Under the pieces are notes generated by a model. That model was not told the origin of the DNA. It saw nothing but the letters and a program-made list of their open reading frames with translations, and ran no database searches. Shown here piece after piece: positions 16,621 to 23,323 of a stretch of 45,992 bases of DNA. Source of the stretch: an uncultured Prevotella sp. (GTDB lineage Bacteria > Bacteroidota > Bacteroidia > Bacteroidales > Bacteroidaceae); NCBI GenBank assembly GCA_900548585.1, contig URLI01000014.1, positions 1 to 45,992 on the forward strand, given 5' to 3'. The first letter of the stretch is position 1. Each line of letters starts with the position of its first letter. Made by a program: the position numbers and the translations under genes.

Positions 16621-18822
16621 TTAGTTTCCTAATTCCAACTGATTCTTCACAAGATTATAGTATGCTCCTCGCTTGGCGGTCAAGGACTCATGGTTGCCCA
16701 CCTCAACCACCTTACCATGATCAAAGACCACGATTTGGTCGGCATTCTTCACCGTGCTTAGGCGATGAGCTACAATCACAACCGTCTTTCCCTTATAGAA
16801 CTTATCCAAGTTCTCCACGATGCTTCTCTCATTGTTGGCATCGAGCGAGTTGGTCGCCTCATCAAGGAAGATATAGTCTGGATTCTTATAAACAGCCCTT
16901 GCTATCAAGATACGCTGTTTCTGTCCTTGGCTCAGTCCCACGCCATCACGTCCAATCTTGGTGTTGAACTTCAGAGGTAAAGCCATCACATAATCCTTGA
17001 TGCAAGCTATCTCAGATGCTTTCAACAATCTTTCCTTGTCTATTTCGCCATCATCAACGGCTATGTTTCTTGCGATACTCTCCGAGAAGATAACACCGTC
17101 CTGCATGACAACACCACATTGTCTGCGCCACCATTTCTTGTTTAGCTTGTTGATGTCGGTGTTAACTATGTTGATTTGCCCTTCCAAGACAGGATAATAA
17201 CCGAGCATCAAACGAATTAGGGTGGTTTTTCCACTGCCAGACGCACCAACAATAGCAGTTACCTTGCCTTGCGGTATATGGATGCTTACATCGTCTATGG
17301 TCTTGCACAAAGCATGTGGGTCGTACTTGAACATGATGTTATTGATGGCAATACCATCACTCTTGTCCTCGATAGAAGTTAGCAAGCCTTCCTTGCCATT
17401 CTCGTCATCCATCTGGTGAATCTCATTGATACGTTCCAAGCTAATCTTCACATCTTGCAAGGAATAGAAGAAGTTCATAAGTTGCTCCACTGGAGAGTTT
17501 AGCTGTCCGATGATGTATTGCACGGCAAGCATCATACCGAGTGTCATTTGCCCATGAATTACGGCAGTTGCAGCGACTACCGTAATGACGATGTTCTTAA
17601 CCTCATTGATGAAGATACTTCCTGCCTCCTGTGCCTGCTGAAGTTTGAGCGACTTCATCTGCACGCCAAACAGATCTGCTTGCGTATCCTCCCATTCCCA
17701 TCTTCTGCGCTGCTCACAATCTTGCAACTTGATTTCCTGCATGGAAGTGATGAACTCATAAGTTTTGTTGTTGTTAATGGCTTGTTGCTCAAATAACTCG
17801 TAATCAAGTACCTTCCTCCGCTTTAAAAACAAGGTCATCCATGCACCATAAAGGATGCTTCCCAACAAGAAGATGGCAAACACCAACTTATTATAGAAGA
17901 ACAGCACCACCGAGAACACTACGAAGGTGAGCATGGCAAAGGTGATGTTGAGTGTCTGCTGCGTCAGGAAGTTGTTAACACGGCTATGGTCATTCATTCT
18001 CTGCATCAAGTCACCCATGAGTTTCGTGTCAAAGAAAGACATCGGCAGTTTCAAGAGTTTGATAAAGAAATCGCTCACCAATGAGATGTTGATGCGCAGA
18101 GATATGTGAAGCAACAGCCACCTGCGGATAAAGTCGATTGCTGTCCTACTGATTGTAAGCATCAACTGCCCCAATAGGATAAGCCAAACAAAGCCAATAT
18201 CTTGGTTCTTGATGCCGACATCCACAATGGATTGGGTAAGGAATGGCAAGACAAGTTGCAAGAGACTTCCAACTATCAAGCCCAAGATGATTTGCCCGAA
18301 GTACTTGCGATATTTATTCACATATCCAAAAAGAAATCGGAAAGACCTCTTTCCCTTGATATTCTCTTCACCTTCCATCTGATAGGTAAAGAAAGCAGGA
18401 GTGGTGTCCAAAAACATGGCGATGCCCTTATCCTCACCATTAGATTTTGTGCTTATCCAATGCTGCTTGAACTCATCTAAGCTATAAGTTACCAATCCCT
18501 TTCCTGGGTCAGCAACATAGAATTTCTTTCCATTTTTAACCTTATATAATACAACAAAATGGTTTTGATCCCAGTGAAGGATGCTAGGCAATGGAGATTT
18601 GTCAAAAATAGAAGTCGTTGTTTTTACACAAACAGTGCGTAATCCTAAATTGTTGGCAGTCTCATTGATGCCTAACATCGAAACACCTTCTGTTGTGGCA
18701 AAACAAAGATTCGACAGGAAATCTGATGCGTATTCTCTTCCGAAATATTTACATACCATTTGCAGGCAAGCGATACCGCATTGCATCGTGTCATGTTGGT
18801 GTATAATTGGAAAATGTTTCAT
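16621..18822 (-). CDS. Peptidase C39-containing ABC exporter (PCAT)
   Basis: A 733-aa processing exporter that cleaves double-glycine leaders and exports the core peptide. The N-terminal C39 domain has catalytic Cys15 (MQCGIACL), His88 (NHFVVLY) and Asp105 (VADPGKG). The transmembrane domain spans about 165-450. The nucleotide-binding domain has Walker A GASGSGKT (526-533), signature LSQGQ (630-634), Walker B YIFLDEAT (650-657) and the H-loop AHRLSTV. All catalytic elements are intact. It begins 3 bp after the outer-membrane barrel gene and is followed after 12 bp by the HlyD-like gene. The cognate substrate is most likely the 55-aa GG peptide encoded at 22506-22673. Confidence 0.93.
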   Translation of the reverse strand: MKHFPIIHQHDTMQCGIACLQMVCKYFGREYASDFLSNLCFATTEGVSMLGINETANNLGLRTVCVKTTTSIFDKSPLPSILHWDQNHFVVLYKVKNGKKFYVADPGKGLVTYSLDEFKQHWISTKSNGEDKGIAMFLDTTPAFFTYQMEGEENIKGKRSFRFLFGYVNKYRKYFGQIILGLIVGSLLQLVLPFLTQSIVDVGIKNQDIGFVWLILLGQLMLTISRTAIDFIRRWLLLHISLRINISLVSDFFIKLLKLPMSFFDTKLMGDLMQRMNDHSRVNNFLTQQTLNITFAMLTFVVFSVVLFFYNKLVFAIFLLGSILYGAWMTLFLKRRKVLDYELFEQQAINNNKTYEFITSMQEIKLQDCEQRRRWEWEDTQADLFGVQMKSLKLQQAQEAGSIFINEVKNIVITVVAATAVIHGQMTLGMMLAVQYIIGQLNSPVEQLMNFFYSLQDVKISLERINEIHQMDDENGKEGLLTSIEDKSDGIAINNIMFKYDPHALCKTIDDVSIHIPQGKVTAIVGASGSGKTTLIRLMLGYYPVLEGQINIVNTDINKLNKKWWRRQCGVVMQDGVIFSESIARNIAVDDGEIDKERLLKASEIACIKDYVMALPLKFNTKIGRDGVGLSQGQKQRILIARAVYKNPDYIFLDEATNSLDANNERSIVENLDKFYKGKTVVIVAHRLSTVKNADQIVVFDHGKVVEVGNHESLTAKRGAYYNLVKNQLELGN

Positions 18823-18825
18823 CGT

Positions 18826-21144
18826 TTACAATCTATTGATTTCTTTTTGTCCTGCATTCCTTCCCTGGTACCTGCTATTTGTAGAATTAAATGAATATCG
18901 GACTGTAAAACGTACAGCTTGTGAATCACTATAATTCCATTTGTCAAGAACCATTTGACTACCATAAGTTATCATGGAATTCCTTGCCGTTTTAAACAAA
19001 TCTGTAGCATTCAACTGAAAGAACCAATTTTTCGTTGTTTTGGTTATTCCTATATTTATCTGCCAAGAAGGTTTCAATGAAACCACATCCATATCTCCAG
19101 ATGTGTGTCCCATGATGTCTCCATTCAAAGTCATTCCTTTACATATCTTTACATTATTATAAAAATAAAAAAACAATAAAGGGTTATTCATCAACTGACT
19201 TTTTCCCATTGCATTGATTTTTAAATCTTGTCCCATAAAATTTAAGATAAGGCGAGGGGACCATTTTGAAATTGTTGGCGATAAGGACAGCACAGAACTA
19301 TACTTTGATATATGTTTGTAATTTACGAATGTCATTAAATTAATGGGCTCGTTTTCCGAATATGACTCAACAATTCCAACTATTGCATTCTTGACATACT
19401 GATAGCTTGCTGAGAAATATAGCCATTTATAAATTCCAGCAAACGTGATGTCATGATTGATTTCGGATTGCAGCATAGGATTGCCTTGTTCATATGTAAA
19501 GCGGTCGTCATATTGTATGTTACTACTCAACTGGTTATACAGAGGACGGCGTGTCTTCGCTGTATATGAAAGGGAAAAGTTTGCTCGTTTAATTGGAAAA
19601 GAAAAGTCTATAGTAGGGAAAAAATTGCTGTATTTCCTACTTTGTTCTTTTACAATTTGATTATTCTGGTAATAGTCAGATACGGTATGCTCGAATCTTA
19701 CCCCACCTGAAATTTCATATTTCCCCAAAGTAATATTAGTGCTGAGAAATAACGCAAAATTGCCTTCTTTTATATGGTTATAAGAATTAGGCAATAAAAT
19801 TCCATAATTCAAGAAATTGTCAATGCGGTCTGTATACGTATATTCATAGCCTAATTCTGTTTTACTTTTTTGCAGAGTATATCCAACAACACCTTTCGTT
19901 GCAATCATTTTATTTCGTACATGATTTAAACTGTTTATTGTATTTTCACCATTGTCAGTGCTACTGTCTTCTTTCATATCTTGATTCACAGTGTTTTTGC
20001 TATAATAAAAATCATTATTTAAGCTAAAACTCCAATGATTAATATTTCCAAGATAATATACATTAATCAAATTCTGTGGCATAGTCTTTCTCTTCCAATG
20101 GGTATGGTAGGCTATTTCATCTTGCCATTCTCCGTTCAAGAAAACTTTTTCCTGTTGATTCCAACTTGAACTGCCATTAGGGATTCCTTGAAATTCATAT
20201 TTTAAGCCTAAAGTATTGTACTTATCTACTTGCCAATTAAAACCTACGTTTGCTATATAAGAGGTATTTACAGGAAATATTGTCATAGCTGACTTTAAAT
20301 CATAAACCTCATTATTAAAGTCTATGTGCGTAGAATTGTCTTGCTTTTGATACCTTTTTGAATGGTCTAAAGCCAAAGAGCCAAATATGTCTACATTATT
20401 ATGGCGGTAATTCAAAGCCATATTGCCTGACTGGGAAAACGAATGCGCAAAACGGCTTACAGACTGGACGTTCCCGCTCAAGCCCTCTCCATTTTTTCTT
20501 ATAGTCTTAATTAATATTACAGATTTTGTTTCAGCACTATATCTTGCTCCAGGATTATTCAAGACCTCAATGCTTTCAATTTCATTTGAGGACAATCGGC
20601 TTAGTTCGCTTAAATCATTTAGTTTGCGTCCATTTATGTAAAAATTTGGATAGCCTTTACCCAAAATACTAATTTGCTCATCTTCAATCCTTACTCCAGG
20701 CAACTGTCCTATAACATCTACAGCATTGCCTGCTATAGATAAAACAGAACCTTTTACTGTAGTCACAATTCCCCCTTTGCTTAAATGCTGCATAGGTCTT
20801 TTTCTTTTTACTGTGACTTCTCCTAATTGATAGCTTTTATTTTCCAACTTCAAAGTAACAGGAAAACTTGCAGCAGATATTTTTGCGATAAGCGTATTGT
20901 AGCCTATCGCAGAAACTTTTAATGACATACCTTCTTTTAGACTGTCTGGTAAGAAAAATGCACCATTATCATCAGTTGTACATCCATTTATAAAAGTAGA
21001 ATCCGAATCTATTAAAAATATAGTAGCGTAAGGTATCGGGGTGTTATTCATATCAAGTATCACACCACGAATATCCTGCTTAGTTGTAGTCCCAAAACTA
21101 AACGTTGCAAAAAAGCTAAAGATTAGTGTCGCTAAAATTCTCAT
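18826..21144 (-). CDS. Outer-membrane beta-barrel protein of the RiPP operon (CarboxypepD-plug-barrel)
   Basis: A 772-aa protein with a signal peptide (MRILATLIFSFFATFSFG). A carboxypeptidase-D-like regulatory domain spans about 20-105 (IRGVILDMNNTPIPYATIFL). A plug-like domain spans about 115-230 (VDVIGQLPGVRIED, NFYINGRKL, LSSNEIESIEVLNNPGARY), then a barrel rich in aromatic strands. Its end matches the OMP_b-brl_3 family pattern YSFNSTNSRYQGRN. It overlaps the 3' end of the radical SAM gene by 29 nt and sits 3 bp before the exporter gene, so it is translationally linked to both. In the operon it is the only outer-membrane component; whether it exports the peptide or binds something else is unknown. 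Confidence 0.85.
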   Translation of the reverse strand: MRILATLIFSFFATFSFGTTTKQDIRGVILDMNNTPIPYATIFLIDSDSTFINGCTTDDNGAFFLPDSLKEGMSLKVSAIGYNTLIAKISAASFPVTLKLENKSYQLGEVTVKRKRPMQHLSKGGIVTTVKGSVLSIAGNAVDVIGQLPGVRIEDEQISILGKGYPNFYINGRKLNDLSELSRLSSNEIESIEVLNNPGARYSAETKSVILIKTIRKNGEGLSGNVQSVSRFAHSFSQSGNMALNYRHNNVDIFGSLALDHSKRYQKQDNSTHIDFNNEVYDLKSAMTIFPVNTSYIANVGFNWQVDKYNTLGLKYEFQGIPNGSSSWNQQEKVFLNGEWQDEIAYHTHWKRKTMPQNLINVYYLGNINHWSFSLNNDFYYSKNTVNQDMKEDSSTDNGENTINSLNHVRNKMIATKGVVGYTLQKSKTELGYEYTYTDRIDNFLNYGILLPNSYNHIKEGNFALFLSTNITLGKYEISGGVRFEHTVSDYYQNNQIVKEQSRKYSNFFPTIDFSFPIKRANFSLSYTAKTRRPLYNQLSSNIQYDDRFTYEQGNPMLQSEINHDITFAGIYKWLYFSASYQYVKNAIVGIVESYSENEPINLMTFVNYKHISKYSSVLSLSPTISKWSPRLILNFMGQDLKINAMGKSQLMNNPLLFFYFYNNVKICKGMTLNGDIMGHTSGDMDVVSLKPSWQINIGITKTTKNWFFQLNATDLFKTARNSMITYGSQMVLDKWNYSDSQAVRFTVRYSFNSTNSRYQGRNAGQKEINRL

Positions 21145-22414
21145 AAAGAAAATTCAATTTAAAATTATACATCAAATAATCTCGCATGGAAAGATTCATT
21201 TCGTCAATGATGCAAGTTCTATCTGGGGATTTCAATATATTTTTATTGCAAGGTCCCAAGCAACATGGATACAAACAACATTCTGAACATCTCTTATTGG
21301 GTAATATACGTGGAATCTGAGCTACTTTGTTCAAATCCCATTTAATCTCGCCAGTCTGAAGATTCAACTTACCTAAAGAATTATCGTCATCAAAGGATTC
21401 TAAAGTTGAACACTTGAATACTTTTCCATCAAAATTGACTAAGACTTGGTTCATACGTTCGGCAAAACAGATACCACTTCTTGAAAGTGCATAGCAATCT
21501 ACAAAGAATTTATGATCCAAAATCTTTTGTATTGCTCCTATTAAAAGTTCAGGATTAATAACATTCGTATCCGTCTGCCATATTTTACGCAGAATTAAGA
21601 ATGTGTGATTCTTGTCTAAATCGTCAATGAGTACAAGAATGTCATCTATATGCTCAAGGGTTTTCTCGTCATAGTTGACACGAACCCAGATATAAGACTC
21701 CTTTATCGTATTGGAAATATGGTGTATATTATCAATAGTACGCATAAAGGTATCTACACCATTTAAGTGCTTGACTTCATTATGCTTTTGGCGGTCTCCA
21801 TCCAATGTGATTTGAAAGCAACATTTCAAGTTTTGTAGATATTCAAGATGTTCCTTTTTTATCAATGTAGCATTAGTTGTAAAATCAGCCAAAAGTACAA
21901 CTTCCCTTGTCTTGCAAAAAGTTCGTGCAAAGTCTAAAATATTTTGAATTCCCTCAAAGTTCAAAAAAGGCTCACCACCAAAAAAAGAAATCTTCAAAGT
22001 TTTGAAACGTACTTTATCATATTGTAGGGTTACATTTAATTTTATAGCCTCTATAACATTTCTATACAACTTACTATTTTGAATTTTCTTTTCGTAGCAA
22101 TACCAACATCTTAAATTACAGTCAAGAGTAACATTCACAACAACATGATACATCGTTGTGTCCATTTTTTCCGCCAGTTTTTTGTACTCAACAATTGCTT
22201 GTTCATCAAAGTCATCAGAGACAACAAATTGCGCATTTAGCAATGTGTTATATAAGTCCAAATGATTTTGTTTAATATATTCCAATGAGCTATTTTGGTA
22301 TATGTTATGTTTCTTTTCATCAAGCAAAAGGTATTTTGAGCTGAATGAATTAAAATAAAGGAATATACCTTTATCAACTTCTATATATGTCTGGTATTTA
22401 TTTCTTTTCATCAT
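21116..22414 (-). CDS. Radical SAM/SPASM peptide maturase
   Basis: A 432-aa enzyme that likely installs a post-translational crosslink or other modification on the adjacent precursor. The N-terminal about 90 residues may bind the leader. The radical SAM motif CNLRCWYC gives Cys99, Cys103 and Cys106 for the SAM-binding [4Fe-4S] cluster, and GGEP follows at 146-149. A Cys-rich SPASM domain fills the C terminus (Cys316, Cys335, then CSECCLYPCCLGPC at 376-389, and Cys401), which would bind auxiliary clusters. The start was set at 22414, the first of two adjacent ATGs before KRNKYQTYIEV; a further in-frame ATG at 22456 lies inside a hairpin and adds an atypical hydrophobic tail. It resembles the maturases of GG-Bacteroidales type peptide systems. 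The bond type cannot be read from sequence. Confidence 0.9.
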   Translation of the reverse strand: MMKRNKYQTYIEVDKGIFLYFNSFSSKYLLLDEKKHNIYQNSSLEYIKQNHLDLYNTLLNAQFVVSDDFDEQAIVEYKKLAEKMDTTMYHVVVNVTLDCNLRCWYCYEKKIQNSKLYRNVIEAIKLNVTLQYDKVRFKTLKISFFGGEPFLNFEGIQNILDFARTFCKTREVVLLADFTTNATLIKKEHLEYLQNLKCCFQITLDGDRQKHNEVKHLNGVDTFMRTIDNIHHISNTIKESYIWVRVNYDEKTLEHIDDILVLIDDLDKNHTFLILRKIWQTDTNVINPELLIGAIQKILDHKFFVDCYALSRSGICFAERMNQVLVNFDGKVFKCSTLESFDDDNSLGKLNLQTGEIKWDLNKVAQIPRILPNKRCSECCLYPCCLGPCNKNILKSPDRTCIIDEMNLSMRDYLMYNFKLNFLYENFSDTNL

Positions 22415-22442
22415 GCTAAAACATTTACTTTTTACTAATAAA

Positions 22443-22487
22443 CAGATAAGAAGCACAAATATTTTTACATTTGAAACTCCTTATCTG
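22443..22487 (-). promoter_or_regulatory. Hairpin between precursor and maturase genes (possible attenuator)
   Basis: In the minus-strand RNA, CAGATAAGGAG (22487-22477) pairs with CTTCTTATCTG (22453-22443) over 11 bp with one G-U. An inner CAAAT/ATTTG helix shortens the loop. TTTATTAG follows. It sits 19 nt after the precursor stop codon and about 29 nt before the maturase start. A partial terminator here would let precursor mRNA exceed that of the enzymes, a common RiPP arrangement. The stem is AT-rich, so strength is uncertain. Confidence 0.55.
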
Positions 22488-22505
22488 CTTTAAGGTAAAA
22501 ACAGA

Positions 22506-22673
22506 TTAACAGCCGCAGCCTGTTCCTCTGTTCAACGCACCTGCTACATTACAGCCGTGACCTTCGTTTACAACTGTAATTTCAACGGCTTTGTCTCCAC
22601 CAACTACAAGCATCATGTCATTTTTAGACAATGCTTCGGTCAAAGCAACAGGAAGTTTGAAAAAGTCATTCAT
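22506..22673 (-). CDS. Double-glycine RiPP precursor peptide
   Basis: A 55-aa peptide, found by translating the gap upstream of the maturase. The leader is 26 residues: it begins MNDFFKLPVALTEALSK and ends NDMMLVVGG, a classic C39 double-glycine processing site with hydrophobic residues before GG. The predicted core has 29 residues, begins DKAVEITVVNE and ends GHGCNVAGALNRGTGCGC. Core cysteines fall at positions 15, 27 and 29, and the tail is glycine-rich. It is the first gene of the operon precursor, radical SAM, barrel, C39 exporter, HlyD. Length, GG site and neighbours fit the GG-Bacteroidales natural-product precursors. I recognise no named peptide in the core. Confidence 0.88.
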   Translation of the reverse strand: MNDFFKLPVALTEALSKNDMMLVVGGDKAVEITVVNEGHGCNVAGALNRGTGCGC

Positions 22674-22748
22674 AACAAATCGTTTTGAACATTACACAAT
22701 TACATACATGGACTTTCCACATACGGTTAGAACTAGTCTTAACAAGTA

Positions 22749-22776
22749 CAAAGATACACATTTTTTAAGTTTCAAA
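22749..22776 (-). promoter_or_regulatory. Promoter of the RiPP operon
   Basis: The minus strand reads TATCTTTG (22756-22749), a strong Bacteroidota -7 box, with TTTG (22776-22773) 16 nt upstream. The spacing is a little shorter than the usual 19-21 nt. It would start transcription about 65-70 nt before the precursor ATG. This supports the small peptide as the first gene. Confidence 0.55.
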
Positions 22777-22978
22777 ATAGTTTTATGCCAAAAATAAATA
22801 TAGAAAATCTTTTTTAGTTGCATTTCGTAACAAAACACATGTATTTTTAGCTATTTTGTAAGCATTTTGCAGATTTTTCAACGACAATACTTCTTAAAAT
22901 AGGATTTGTTACGCCATTTTGGAAAGTTGTAATTTCGTTTTATAATCTTAGACTCATGCTGCAAATGATTTGCAACAC

Positions 22979-22986
22979 TATCTTTG
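22979..22986 (+). promoter_or_regulatory. -7 box TATCTTTG upstream of the 22-bp repeats and clpB
   Basis: TATCTTTG fits TAnnTTTG; no clear -33 element was found. If used, it gives clpB a leader of about 330 nt that contains the four tandem repeats. Confidence 0.45.
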
Positions 22987-23007
22987 TACAATGCTAGTTT
23001 TAAAAGC

Positions 23008-23094
23008 AAACTCGCCGAATTTGGAAGGTAAATTCGCCGAATTTGGAATATAAACTCGCCGAATTTGGTGAGCAAACTCGCCGAATTTGCATTA
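23008..23094 (+). repeat. Four tandem copies of a 22-bp near-palindromic unit
   Basis: Copies start at 23008, 23030, 23052 and 23074, a period of exactly 22. The conserved part is AAACTCGCCGAATTTGG (second copy AAATTCG...), with about 5 variable bases between copies. Each unit is close to a palindrome: copy two reads AAATTCG-C-CGAATTT, perfect 7-bp arms. The spacing is about two helical turns. They lie between a likely promoter and clpB, so they may bind a dimeric regulator or shape the leader RNA; this is unproven. Confidence 0.9.
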
Positions 23095-23323
23095 CCGTTG
23101 ATGCTGAACGGCGAACACGTCAGGCATCAGGCAAAGACCAACAGAGCCAAAACGCGAAAAGGATTGGTTTTCCACGTAAAAGGAAAATGGACGACTGCAA
23201 AATGACCGTGAAGCCCTGCTGCATGACAAGAAGGCGTGCCAGTAATGCCATTTTGTCAGCAGGAAACCGCGAGGCACGTCTTTTGAACATGTGATTGCAG
23301 AAATAAAAAGAAAGGAGATTATT

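Noticed and set aside
22415..22456. Upstream ATG giving the maturase a 14-residue extension
   Set aside because: It lies within the intergenic hairpin and adds a hydrophobic tail unlike a cytoplasmic maturase N terminus.
23043..23294. 83-aa plus-strand open frame starting inside the 22-bp repeats
   Set aside because: Its start depends on repeat copies and its composition is Arg/Cys-rich with no domain. It is better read as clpB leader or a dispersed repeat.
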